Positions 42,604 to 50,800 of a stretch of DNA of 64,000 nt are shown piece by piece. Positions within the stretch are counted from its first letter, which is position 1, and every line of letters starts with the position of its first letter. Where the stretch lies: NCBI GenBank assembly GCA_965220385.1, contig OZ244825.1:1-64000 (forward strand), written 5' to 3'. The DNA comes from PCPOR2b sp965220385 (GTDB lineage: Bacteria; Poribacteria; WGA-4E; PCPOR2b). The translations under genes and the position numbers were made by a program. The notes beneath the pieces are model-generated. The model saw only the letters and a list, made by a program, of their open reading frames with translations, searched no databases and was not told the origin of the DNA.

Positions 42604-45216
42604 ATGAAATCCCCACGCCCATTGCGTTTCACGTTTCACTTTTTACACCATTTTCTCGTCTTCACGGTCGTGACAGCACTTTTCATTCCCCAGATCCACG
42701 CCCAACTGGTGGAGATTCCCGACCCTAACCTTGAGAGAGTCATCCAAGAAGAACTCAATCTCCCCGCCGAATCTGCCCTCACTCAGCAGGAGATGTTGCG
42801 ACTAGAGAAGTTGTATGCTGGGAATAGCGAGATAACCGATCTCACCGGATTAGAATATGCCACCTCTTTGAAAGATCTCCGTGTCTGCAAAAATCAGATA
42901 CACGACCTGCGTCCACTTTCCGGACTAATTCAGTTGGGGCATTTATCACTTTGTGCGAACCAAATTTCGGATATCTCGCCACTGGAGAATCTCACCAACC
43001 TGAAAAAACTTGACCTTGGCGCAAATAACATTTCGGACATTACCGCGCTCGGAAACCTTACCCAATTAACATTGATTTTCTTGCGCGACAATTCGGTTGA
43101 AGACATCTCAATACTTGCGAATTTAACACAACTTACTGTTTTGCAGTTAGACAAGAATCAGATCCACGACATTAGCCCCCTTGCCAACCTCACTCTCTTG
43201 GAAGAGTTGTGGCTTAATAAGAATGCGATTACGGATATAAGCCCACTCATTGACTTAAAAAATCTCAAGAAACTTTACCTTGCTGATAACCCTTTCCACG
43301 ACTTTAGCCCGCTTCTTGAACTTGAAGGGGTGGAATTGGATATTGAAATAAGTGAGGGGCTCAACGTCGTAGTAGAAATCCCTGATCCGAACTTAAAACA
43401 GTTGATTCGAGAGACGCTGTCTCTCCCTGAAGCGGTGCCTCTCACACAAGGACAGATGCAGCGATTAACGACACTGAACGCAGGCGGAAACCGTGGAATC
43501 ACCAACCTAACAGGGCTGAAATACGCAACCAATATAAGATCTCTCCTCTTATATCGCAATCCAATCGTAGATATTAGTCCCTTAGTCTATCTTACAAACC
43601 TAGAAGGACTTAATCTCACGGAGTGCAGCATTGTTGATTTGAGTCCACTTGGCAACTTAAAAAATGTGAGAAGCCTCTTCCTCGGATACAACAGAATATC
43701 GGATATTAGTCCATTGGGTGAATTAACCAATCTGACTTATTTGCATCTTCAATCAAATCAAGTTGTTGATTTCAGCCCTATTGCAAACCTTGTCAACCTT
43801 CAGGAACTCTGGATAAACCACAATTTCGGGGTCGATATCAGTCCACTACAGGGGCTCCACCTTACCGATTTTCGTTATGATGAAGTTTGTAATATTGAAC
43901 CACTTTTGCCCCCAGTCAGAGAGCGGATAGAGGGTCGGAGTTTTCCTTCTATATTCCAAGCGTGGAATGACGTTGTAGGTCTCGATCACCTCACCTGGGA
44001 ACAGCGCAATGTCCTGCATGACCTTCATTGGCATGCACACTTCGGCTTGAATTGGGATACCACCTTAGCTGAACCAACTTATGGGTTAGCCACCCAGCGT
44101 GCAGGTCACTTGGAAGGTGCACGTGAAACAAGACAGCGGCGACTTGCTCAAAATCCGAATATGGTATTTTTGCGTGACGTCCGAATCTTCAACCATCAAA
44201 GTCTTGAAGCCTTCCCGCCAAACTCTGACTTTTGGCTCAGAGATGCTCAAGGTCAGATAGTTAGAAATAGTCTCAATGAATATTTCTTTAATTTTTTCAA
44301 ACCTGAAGTTCAAGACCTGCTTATAAAGCGTATTATTGCTATTGCACGGTGTGGTCTCTATGATGGAGTTGTGTTAGATAGTTTTAATCGCCACGGAACT
44401 AGACCCGCAAGGGAGCGTTTTTATCCTATTACCGATGAAGAGATGATCCAAGCGCATCTTAACATGTTCCGCGCCGTCCGTTCACAAGTACGTGATGACT
44501 TTCTGATAGTAATCAATACAAATAGATCCAAGGCGCCACGCTATGCCGAGTACGTCAACGGCACCTTTATGGAAACTGGTAAAGATTACGCTGGCGGATA
44601 CACTCACGACGGACTTGCCGAAATTGAGAGTACCCTACTTTGGGCAGAGGAAAATCTGAGGGAACCGCAGATAAATTGTTTGGAAGGTTGGGGTGTTTTC
44701 ACTGAATTGCCGGACAGCCTCAGAAACCACAAGTGGATGCGAGTATTTACAACGATGAGTCTGACCCATTCCGATGGCTATGTGCTTTATAACATCGGTG
44801 ATTCACATCGCCATTATTGGTACGATTTCTGGGATGCCAACCTTGGTCGTCCAGTTGGGCCCAAAGCTCAACAGTATCAGAACATCGAAGGCTTATTTAT
44901 CCGTGAGTTTACCAACGGCTGGGCAGTCTATAACCGCAGTGGGGCATCCCAAACAATCACGCTGCCCGCATCTGCCACTCCGGTCTCCGATAGGGGAAAC
45001 AACGCTGCGTCCCAAACCCACATTCTTCCCGACCTCGACGGCGAGATCTATCTCACGACCAAAAGCTTCGCCGATGTCAACGGCGATGGGCATGTCAATA
45101 TATTGGACTTGATTCAAGTTACCAACGGTCTCGGTACATCAACCCCGGACCCCAACGGCGACGGCGTGGTTAACATTCTGGATCTGGTTTTTGTTACCCA
45201 GCAGTTTAGTCAGTAA
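42604..45216 (+). CDS. Secreted LRR - glycosidase-like barrel - dockerin protein, array copy 3
   Basis: An 870-residue paralogue. Start is ATG 42604 behind AAGGGAG. The first 30 residues differ from copy 2 at only a few positions. Two LRR blocks (caps IPDPNLERVIQEELNL and IPDPNLKQLIRETLSL) precede a barrel with FFNFFKPEVQDLLIKRII and GLYDGVVLDSF. The WW of the other copies is replaced by SF next to the conserved Asp. Then follow EGWG, a beta-sandwich and the dockerin loops. It is the last of the array; 155 bp of unremarkable DNA follows before an unassigned frame. Confidence 0.85.
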   Translation: MKSPRPLRFTFHFLHHFLVFTVVTALFIPQIHAQLVEIPDPNLERVIQEELNLPAESALTQQEMLRLEKLYAGNSEITDLTGLEYATSLKDLRVCKNQIHDLRPLSGLIQLGHLSLCANQISDISPLENLTNLKKLDLGANNISDITALGNLTQLTLIFLRDNSVEDISILANLTQLTVLQLDKNQIHDISPLANLTLLEELWLNKNAITDISPLIDLKNLKKLYLADNPFHDFSPLLELEGVELDIEISEGLNVVVEIPDPNLKQLIRETLSLPEAVPLTQGQMQRLTTLNAGGNRGITNLTGLKYATNIRSLLLYRNPIVDISPLVYLTNLEGLNLTECSIVDLSPLGNLKNVRSLFLGYNRISDISPLGELTNLTYLHLQSNQVVDFSPIANLVNLQELWINHNFGVDISPLQGLHLTDFRYDEVCNIEPLLPPVRERIEGRSFPSIFQAWNDVVGLDHLTWEQRNVLHDLHWHAHFGLNWDTTLAEPTYGLATQRAGHLEGARETRQRRLAQNPNMVFLRDVRIFNHQSLEAFPPNSDFWLRDAQGQIVRNSLNEYFFNFFKPEVQDLLIKRIIAIARCGLYDGVVLDSFNRHGTRPARERFYPITDEEMIQAHLNMFRAVRSQVRDDFLIVINTNRSKAPRYAEYVNGTFMETGKDYAGGYTHDGLAEIESTLLWAEENLREPQINCLEGWGVFTELPDSLRNHKWMRVFTTMSLTHSDGYVLYNIGDSHRHYWYDFWDANLGRPVGPKAQQYQNIEGLFIREFTNGWAVYNRSGASQTITLPASATPVSDRGNNAASQTHILPDLDGEIYLTTKSFADVNGDGHVNILDLIQVTNGLGTSTPDPNGDGVVNILDLVFVTQQFSQ

Positions 45217-45371
45217 ATATACCGTTCCTGCCTCTTAAGTCCTATCTCCATGAACAATTTCCGGCATTTTCTCCTTACTGTCTGATATAATGAACTTATT
45301 GAGATTCACTGGTTCAGAAGTCCAGAAAGTCATTTATGGTGAATTAGAAAAATAAGTAGACATTTTCCAAG

Positions 45372-45605
45372 TTGCAAAACGCCGAGCGCATCTTTGAAGA
45401 AATGAAGCATAAGCGGATGCTTCCGTTCAATCAGATGTTTGAAGATGTGGTACGTCAGGAATTAGATCAGCGGCTCTTATCGGAAGTGCTTGGCATATCT
45501 GAGGAGGCCCAGCCGGATGTTCATGCGGGTTTGGGTCGTCTCCGTGAGCGGTTGTGTGAAGAGCCGAGCATCCACGGCGGGAAGTGGTCGCGGGTTATAT
45601 TATAG
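45372..45605 (+). pseudogene. Possible gene remnant, C-terminal-like 77-residue frame
   Basis: A TTG-started frame with no ribosome site. It contains FEEMKHKRMLPFNQMFEDVVRQ-type helices and ends in LCEEPSIHGGKWSRVIL. That ending resembles the C-termini of some DNA methyltransferases (inference, unverified), so it could be a 3' remnant of a lost modification gene. It lies between the LRR array and a palindrome. Not a confident gene. Confidence 0.3.
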
Positions 45606-45723
45606 CTATAATTATTGTCTGAATCAGGATATTCGGGATTTAAGGATTTACAGGATAGAACACGGAACGTGAAATCCCGCAGGGCGAGGATCTTCAATGT
45701 ATCGGGATGCGAAGCGGTGCGTT

Positions 45724-45751
45724 GTAGGGAACAACGATCGTTGTCCCTTAC
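45724..45751. repeat. 28-nt near-perfect palindrome
   Basis: GTAGGGAACAACGA followed by TCGTTGTCCCTTAC: the arms match at 12 of 14 positions with no loop. Related half-strings (ATCGTTGTTCCCTAC) occur at about 32875. It lies in an otherwise empty stretch before HicA and could be a dispersed palindromic repeat or a regulator site. Confidence 0.5.
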
Positions 45752-45807
45752 CTTGTATCAGGTCCGATCAACCCTTGTCATAGCATAGATTAGGAAATCT
45801 GGGCCTC

Positions 45808-46008
45808 TTATTTCTTCTTGCTAAAAGGACTTGGAATACCCAAGTCATTACATATATCTATAACTAGACCTTTACCTATCTCTTTATGCCTCGGTACAGC
45901 AGTAGATTGACCAGATTCTAAATGCCTCCAAATAGAATGATTGCCACCTTCCCTATAAAGAACACAATCATTCTCACGTAAATGCTTCTTGAGTTTCCGT
46001 AGATTCAT
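45808..46008 (-). CDS. hicA: HicA-type mRNA interferase toxin
   Basis: A 66-residue protein, MNLRKLKKHLRENDCVLYRE at the start, with the double-stranded-RNA-binding-like fold of HicA. The catalytic His is in GGNHSIWRH (residues about 22-30). Lys-rich termini are typical. It overlaps the end of the upstream hicB-type gene by 35 nt; this HicB-HicA order differs from the commoner hicA-hicB order. I chose ATG 46008 because a longer frame to 46056 adds unrelated residues. Confidence 0.8.
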   Translation of the reverse strand: MNLRKLKKHLRENDCVLYREGGNHSIWRHLESGQSTAVPRHKEIGKGLVIDICNDLGIPSPFSKKK

Positions 46009-46252
46009 GTAAGTCAATAGTGACTGGGACCGGTTCAAATCCGGGACGAACATCACGATAGCGTGGAGTCTTATTTAATTCCAACATTATAGGGAGCACC
46101 TCCCTTATCGAGTCGAGCAGTTCTGCCCTTGTCCTCTCTTGACAATTAACACCGCGGACCCCCTGGACCCAACCGACCCACCAGCCATCCTCCTGTCCAA
46201 CATAAGCCGTAAAAGACTTTTTGTAATTTCTATTTGATACGTTTGCCATCAT
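45974..46252 (-). CDS. hicB: HicB-type antitoxin
   Basis: A 92-residue protein. The partial RNase-H-like HicB core is visible: SFTAYVGQEDGWWVGWVQGVRGVNCQ, then ERTRAELLDSIREVLPIML. A short Glu/Thr-rich tail follows without an obvious DNA-binding domain. AGGAAAG precedes the double ATG, and a strong promoter lies upstream. It is the first gene of the module, with hicA overlapping its end. Confidence 0.8.
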   Translation of the reverse strand: MMANVSNRNYKKSFTAYVGQEDGWWVGWVQGVRGVNCQERTRAELLDSIREVLPIMLELNKTPRYRDVRPGFEPVPVTIDLHESTETQEAFT

Positions 46253-46281
46253 TACTTTCCTTTCCTGGGGGGAGTAACATT

Positions 46282-46310
46282 ATTTTATCAAATTCGCTAC
46301 CTTTCGTCAA
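46282..46310 (-). promoter_or_regulatory. Sigma-70 promoter of the hicBA module
   Basis: Minus strand: TTGACG (46310-46305), a 17-bp spacer, TAAAAT (46287-46282), followed about 30 bp later by the hicB start. Confidence 0.65.
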
Positions 46311-46542
46311 GATCTTTGCTGATCTTGAGGGGTGCTCGTAAGTCGTTTTCGATGTGGCAGATAGTACCAAGACTTGACACTCACCATCCTCGGTATTGTA
46401 GCGCGAATGTGCCACGCCTAAATCCAGTGATGACGCGTATTGAGCAAGGAACACGCCTTACTTTTAGGATCGAATTTGTGGTTGTAATTTGTCAGGGGGA
46501 TGTCAGAGAAAAAAGTTTTAACAAATAAATAGAACCATTGTG

Positions 46543-46571
46543 TGGTGAACAGATAGCGGATATGATATAAT
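46543..46571 (+). promoter_or_regulatory. Probable dapF promoter
   Basis: A perfect TATAAT (46566-46571) lies 32 bp before the dapF ATG; at 17-bp distance the -35 is only TGGTGA. The -10 supports it, the -35 is poor. Confidence 0.4.
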
Positions 46572-46603
46572 AACTCGATATTAAAAAAATAAGGAGAACC
46601 GAT

Positions 46604-47431
46604 ATGCCCCAAAAAATACCCTTCATGAAACTGAGTGGTGCAGGCAACGACTTTGTTATCATTGATAACCGCGAAGGCGTTGTCCAATACGAAAATACCG
46701 ATTTTGTCGAAAAGGTGTGCCAACGCCGAATGTCTGCCGGCGCAGATGGCGTGCTGCTCGTCGAAAAGACGGAGAAAGCGGATTTCCGGATGCGCTATTT
46801 CAATGCGGACGGTGGTGAGGCAGAGACCTGTGGAAACGGCGCACGTTGTATCTCAAGGTTCGCCTACATTAACGGCATCGTTTCGGAGCGGATGTCCTTT
46901 GAGACGCAAGCCGGGATCTACGAATCAGAGATTGTTGGGACCGATGTCAAGGTCCGGATGAGCGATCCAACGGATCTTCGATTGAACTTCCCACTTCAGT
47001 TGGAAGATGGTGTCCATAACATCTCTTTCGCTAACAGCGGCGTTCCGCACGTCCTCTTCTTTGCTGAAGATTTGGAGGGAACCGATGTGTTCGATCTCGG
47101 CAGGCAGACTCGCTACCACGACGACTTCAAACCGGCCGGAACAAACGCCAACTTTGTCCGGGTCAAAGATGCTCAAGCGATCGACATCCGTACCTATGAG
47201 CGCGGCGTCGAAGATGAGACCCTCGCTTGTGGTACAGGCTCGATTGCAGCCGCGGTTGTCTCTGCTGCGTTAGGGAAAGTCCAGTCCCCGGTCGCAGTGA
47301 AGACAGCCAGCGGTTCGGTGTTGACCATCCATTTTGACTTGGTTAACGGTCAACCGGAAAACGTCTATCTGGAAGGCGATGCCCGAATTATCTATTCGGG
47401 TGAACTCACAGAGGATGCTTGGGCGTATTAA
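46604..47431 (+). CDS. dapF: Diaminopimelate epimerase
   Basis: A 275-residue protein. It converts LL- to meso-diaminopimelate, the last-but-one step towards lysine and the peptidoglycan precursor. The two catalytic cysteines are in ETCGNGARC (near residue 70) and LACGTGS (near 210). FMKLSGAGNDFVIID (near residue 5) and AGTNANFV are also standard blocks. AAGGAG precedes ATG 46604. Single gene, not in an obvious operon with other dap genes. Confidence 0.95.
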   Translation: MPQKIPFMKLSGAGNDFVIIDNREGVVQYENTDFVEKVCQRRMSAGADGVLLVEKTEKADFRMRYFNADGGEAETCGNGARCISRFAYINGIVSERMSFETQAGIYESEIVGTDVKVRMSDPTDLRLNFPLQLEDGVHNISFANSGVPHVLFFAEDLEGTDVFDLGRQTRYHDDFKPAGTNANFVRVKDAQAIDIRTYERGVEDETLACGTGSIAAAVVSAALGKVQSPVAVKTASGSVLTIHFDLVNGQPENVYLEGDARIIYSGELTEDAWAY

Positions 47432-47474
47432 CCCAAATTGCTTGGGTATTGAGAATCTATTAGTTTTCCCGTAG

Positions 47475-47493
47475 GGGCGGGGTTTCCCCGCCC
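47475..47493. terminator. Strong GC hairpin after dapF
   Basis: A perfect 8-bp GGGCGGGG/CCCCGCCC stem with a 3-nt TTT loop, 43 bp after the dapF stop and before the ThuA-fusion gene. No long T-run follows, so it may be a repeat-type hairpin rather than a classical terminator. Confidence 0.45.
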
Positions 47494-47525
47494 GTCAAGC
47501 GTTGTAGTCTTTTGGTGGAGGACAA

Positions 47526-49187
47526 ATGAAGAAAGTTTTATTGATTATCAATGGCCCGCATCCCCCATTTAGTGAGTTTGCGGAGATGTTCAAGCCGTTA
47601 GTTGAAGATGCCGGTCAGTTTGCAGTGGAGGTGAGCGATGATCGCAACCGATTGACGGATCCCTCCGCGTTCGATGTGGTCGCGCTATACATCGGGGGCG
47701 GCGAAATTACGCCCGAGGTTGAGCGTGGGTTGACCGAGTATGTCAGAGGTGGGGGCGGATTGCTTGCAGTGCACGGTGCCAACGCCGGAACCGGGCAGTA
47801 TGATGACTACATCGAGCTCATCGGCACGGAATTTATCGAACACGACCCATTAGCGCCGTTTGAAGTGACGATAGAAGATGGGATTGACGATATCCTCCCG
47901 CGCCTCAATAAGCAGTTCCGCATCGTAGATGAGTGTTACCAGATGAAGGTTCGCACAGACGCGCCCTTGCGTTATTTCCAATACGGTGCGTGGCGGCTCC
48001 AAAAATATCCGCTCGGCTATGTGCGTGACTACGGTGCTGGGAAGGTATTTTATACCGCGCTTGGACACGACAACCGTGCTTTCGGCAATACAGATTTCCA
48101 AGATCAACTGCTCAAAGGGCTCCGCTATGTGACCAACTTGAAGGACAATCCAGCGGTCCGCATTGGCTTGGTGGGCTACGGTCCCCTGTTCAATATGGGC
48201 AGCCATCACGCCGGTATGATTGCGGAGACCCACGGATTTGAGTTAGCCGCAGTCTGCGACAGAGATCCCGAACGCCTCCGCGCTGCGAAAGAGGAACAGG
48301 GAGACGGGATTACCACCTTCACCGATGCAAAAGAGATGGCAGAGAGCGGGCAGATTGATCTGGCTATTGTGATTGTGCCGCATGTCTATCACGCGCCGGT
48401 TGCGAAGATCATGTTAGAGGCGGGGTTACATACCATCACCGAAAAACCGTTTGTCGTCCACGTCTCCGAAGCGGATGAACTGATAGCACTCGCACGTGAA
48501 AAAGGGGTCATGCTCTCGGTCTACCACAACCGTCACTGGGATCCAGATATCCTCACGCTCCGTGATGCTGTGGAATCGGGTATCATTGGAGAGGTGTACT
48601 CGATTGAGTGTAACATGGTCGGCTACGGCCCACCCGGACAGATGTGGCGAGACCATAAGGAGATTTCCGGCGGGTTGTTGTACGATATGGGGGCACATCA
48701 GTTTGAGAAGATTCTGCAACTGGTCCCCCAGCATGACCGAAACGGGAACCGCATCAATAAACATGCGACGCTGTACGGCAATTTCCTCAAACGACATTGG
48801 CAAGCCAGTTCGGTTGAAGATTTCTGCAGGGCGTATGTGCGATTCGACAGCGGCTTAGAAGCCCAACTCATCCAGTCGAACCTACACGCAGCTGAAAAAC
48901 CGCTCTGGACAGTGGTCGGCACACACGGCTCTATTGTGGTGGGGAACTTCCAAGGCGAAACAACCGTCACCTCCATTATGGACGACGGACGCAAAATGGT
49001 TTCCGATTATCCAACGGTGACCAACCGCGGTTGGGGAGCATACTACAAGAACGTCTCAGACCATCTGCTCTCCGGGACGCCCTTGCTGATTACAGCGGAG
49101 TGGGCGAAGGGAACCATCCAATGTATTGAGGGATGTGAAACCGCCGCACGTGAGAACCGGTTGGTAGAGATTGAGTTCGACTTTTAG
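47526..49187 (+). CDS. ThuA-like domain fused to Gfo/Idh/MocA oxidoreductase
   Basis: A 553-residue protein of two parts. Residues about 1-205 are ThuA-like (trehalose-utilisation fold): LLIINGPHPPF, DVVALYIGG, GGGLLAVHGANAG near 85, and VFYTALGHDN near 178. Residues about 212-553 are a Gfo/Idh/MocA protein: RIGLVGYGPLF nucleotide loop, ITEKPF near 305 and GGLLYDMGAHQFE near 385. These two domains are usually separate neighbouring genes in sugar catabolism, so the fusion links them to one substrate. GGAGG precedes ATG 47526. The aldo/keto reductase lies just downstream. Confidence 0.88.
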   Translation: MKKVLLIINGPHPPFSEFAEMFKPLVEDAGQFAVEVSDDRNRLTDPSAFDVVALYIGGGEITPEVERGLTEYVRGGGGLLAVHGANAGTGQYDDYIELIGTEFIEHDPLAPFEVTIEDGIDDILPRLNKQFRIVDECYQMKVRTDAPLRYFQYGAWRLQKYPLGYVRDYGAGKVFYTALGHDNRAFGNTDFQDQLLKGLRYVTNLKDNPAVRIGLVGYGPLFNMGSHHAGMIAETHGFELAAVCDRDPERLRAAKEEQGDGITTFTDAKEMAESGQIDLAIVIVPHVYHAPVAKIMLEAGLHTITEKPFVVHVSEADELIALAREKGVMLSVYHNRHWDPDILTLRDAVESGIIGEVYSIECNMVGYGPPGQMWRDHKEISGGLLYDMGAHQFEKILQLVPQHDRNGNRINKHATLYGNFLKRHWQASSVEDFCRAYVRFDSGLEAQLIQSNLHAAEKPLWTVVGTHGSIVVGNFQGETTVTSIMDDGRKMVSDYPTVTNRGWGAYYKNVSDHLLSGTPLLITAEWAKGTIQCIEGCETAARENRLVEIEFDF

Positions 49188-49268
49188 TCCATTTGCTTCA
49201 TCCTAAAAACCTCAGAGGCGAAGCTACTTGTGATAAGACCACCTCTGAATCCTGATAGGGATTTTATT

Positions 49269-50090
49269 ATGCAATATCGAACATTAGGTCGCACCCAGCT
49301 GCGCGTTTCAGAGATCGGATACGGCGGCGGACGGGTGCGTGCCGATCAAGATGAAGGAGCACTCATTCAGATGCTCCACCGTGCCTTCGAGGTGGGACTC
49401 AACTACATCGACACAGCGCCTACCTATGGGGGCGGTCTCAGCGAAACCGTTATCGGAAAGGCAATTCAGGGACGGCGGGATGGGTTGGTTCTGGCTACCA
49501 AAACGGAAGCCTTCGACCCGCAGGGCATCCTCGCCGACGTAGAAGGAAGCTTGACCCGGCTGGGGACTGATGTGATTGATGTCTTGCAGTTTCACGGGGG
49601 CTGGCATCAGGGGGACGATGCCGATCAAATCTTGGATCAAGGTGGGTTGGAGACGTACCAGAAATTGAGGGACCAAGGAAAAATCCGCTTTATTGGGTTC
49701 TCAGCAGATGGTCCTTCAGCCGGCGTTGAGCGGATGATCGCGTCCGGCGAGTTCGACATGATTCAGGTTCACTACAACCTGATGTACCAGAGCACCTGCG
49801 ATATCTTCGGCAATCGTGGGACAATACCGGAGGCTGCCGCCCAAGATATGGGGGTTGTGCTGATGCGTTCGACGACGAGTAACGCCTTCCAAAACCTGAT
49901 GCAGCAATGCTTCCCGACAGAGATGAAAGGGGTTGATCTGGACAGTTTCCTGCTAAATTACGTCCTCTCCAACCCACTCGTCAATGTTGCGCTGATGAGC
50001 CTGCAAAGCCTTGACGATGTGGCGTGGACGAACACAGTCTCGGACAGTGTTGACCAACGGTTAGATTTGGGGGCAGTTCACGGCAGGTAG
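49269..50090 (+). CDS. Aldo/keto reductase
   Basis: A 273-residue protein, ATG 49269 (MQYRTLGRTQLRVSEIGYGG); a GTG at 49230 is in frame but has no clear support. The AKR tetrad is visible: Asp in YIDTAPTYGGG with the catalytic Tyr just after it, Lys in LATKTEA, and His in LQFHGG. It reduces aldehydes or ketones, or oxidises sugars, with NADPH; this subgroup resembles D-threo-aldose dehydrogenases. The C terminus is short compared with 300-residue relatives. It follows the ThuA-fusion gene and may share its transcript. Confidence 0.88.
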   Translation: MQYRTLGRTQLRVSEIGYGGGRVRADQDEGALIQMLHRAFEVGLNYIDTAPTYGGGLSETVIGKAIQGRRDGLVLATKTEAFDPQGILADVEGSLTRLGTDVIDVLQFHGGWHQGDDADQILDQGGLETYQKLRDQGKIRFIGFSADGPSAGVERMIASGEFDMIQVHYNLMYQSTCDIFGNRGTIPEAAAQDMGVVLMRSTTSNAFQNLMQQCFPTEMKGVDLDSFLLNYVLSNPLVNVALMSLQSLDDVAWTNTVSDSVDQRLDLGAVHGR

Positions 50091-50112
50091 GGAACGGGGT
50101 TCTCCGTTCCCT
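50089..50112. terminator. Perfect hairpin between convergent genes
   Basis: AGGGAACGG, a 6-nt loop and CCGTTCCCT form a perfect 9-bp stem between the aldo/keto reductase and the alpha/beta hydrolase, which run towards each other. It could stop transcription in both directions; no T-run is present. Confidence 0.5.
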
Positions 50113-50120
50113 GCTTACAT

Positions 50121-50798
50121 TCAATCCAACCCTGATACCCATTCGTTGATAACCCGTGCCATTTCAACGAACACATCCTCGTCCGTGTTGCGAGAGCGCT
50201 TCAAGATCTTAAATCCGTGATCCGCGGTATCCAAGAGATGCAGCGTTGCCTTGTCGGCAACCCCTTCGCAGGTGGATTGTAGTAGATCCAGTTCACCCAA
50301 CTTGTCCCGTGTACCGGACAGGAAGAGCATCGGTACTGTAACATCGCTCAGGTGGTCTGCGCGGTCCGTCGAAGGCTTCCCAGACGGATGCAGGGGGAAG
50401 GCGAAAAACACCAAGCCACGCGCATGCTCGATCGGTGCCTCCGCCGCAGCCATTGATGACATTCGCCCGCTGAAGGAGTGCCCACCGACAAGAATCGACA
50501 GATCGCTCGCCGCTGTCTGTGCTGCTTCCACCGCCGAACGAACGGTCTCCTGGCAAACAGCGTTTGAGTTTCGACCACGCCCCTGTTCCGCATAAGGGAA
50601 GTTGTAACGGAATGTAGCGATCCCGACATCTGCTAACCGTTCTGCGATGGTCTGAAGGGTTGCGTGCCGCATATTTGTGCTAGCGCCATGTCCTAACACC
50701 AACAGCCATTTTGCATCGTCAGGTCGAATCAGTAACGCCGACACCTCGCCCTGCTCTTCCGTCGCAAGAAACTTGGATTCAACGGCTTCATAGCTCAT
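50121..50798 (-). CDS. Alpha/beta-hydrolase (TEX30/KANL3-like family)
   Basis: A 225-residue protein. Start is ATG 50798, with GGAGG 9 nt upstream. The nucleophile elbow is GHSFSGR (Ser near residue 96), preceded by LGHGASTNM (oxyanion loop, residue 33) and the VLGHGAS strand. The Asp of LSGTRDKLG near 150 and His of TADHGFK near 178 complete the triad. The TEX30/KANL3 group (dienelactone-hydrolase-like) has this order, and the substrate is unknown. It starts only 2 bp after the stop of the upstream enolase-superfamily gene, so both are in one operon. Confidence 0.85.
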   Translation of the reverse strand: MSYEAVESKFLATEEQGEVSALLIRPDDAKWLLVLGHGASTNMRHATLQTIAERLADVGIATFRYNFPYAEQGRGRNSNAVCQETVRSAVEAAQTAASDLSILVGGHSFSGRMSSMAAAEAPIEHARGLVFFAFPLHPSGKPSTDRADHLSDVTVPMLFLSGTRDKLGELDLLQSTCEGVADKATLHLLDTADHGFKILKRSRNTDEDVFVEMARVINEWVSGLD

Positions 50799-50800
50799 TG

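Larger units (their letters stand above)
46253..46603. other. Intergenic region between hicBA and dapF
   Basis: 351 bases with divergent promoters: a hicB promoter at 46282-46310 (minus) and a weaker -10 for dapF at 46566-46571. A 74-residue minus frame (46230-46454) is present but overlaps the hicB promoter and resembles no family, so it is not annotated. Confidence 0.6.

Noticed and set aside
46230..46454. Minus-strand frame of 74 residues between hicB and dapF
   Set aside because: It overlaps the hicB promoter and start, resembles no family and has no ribosome site.
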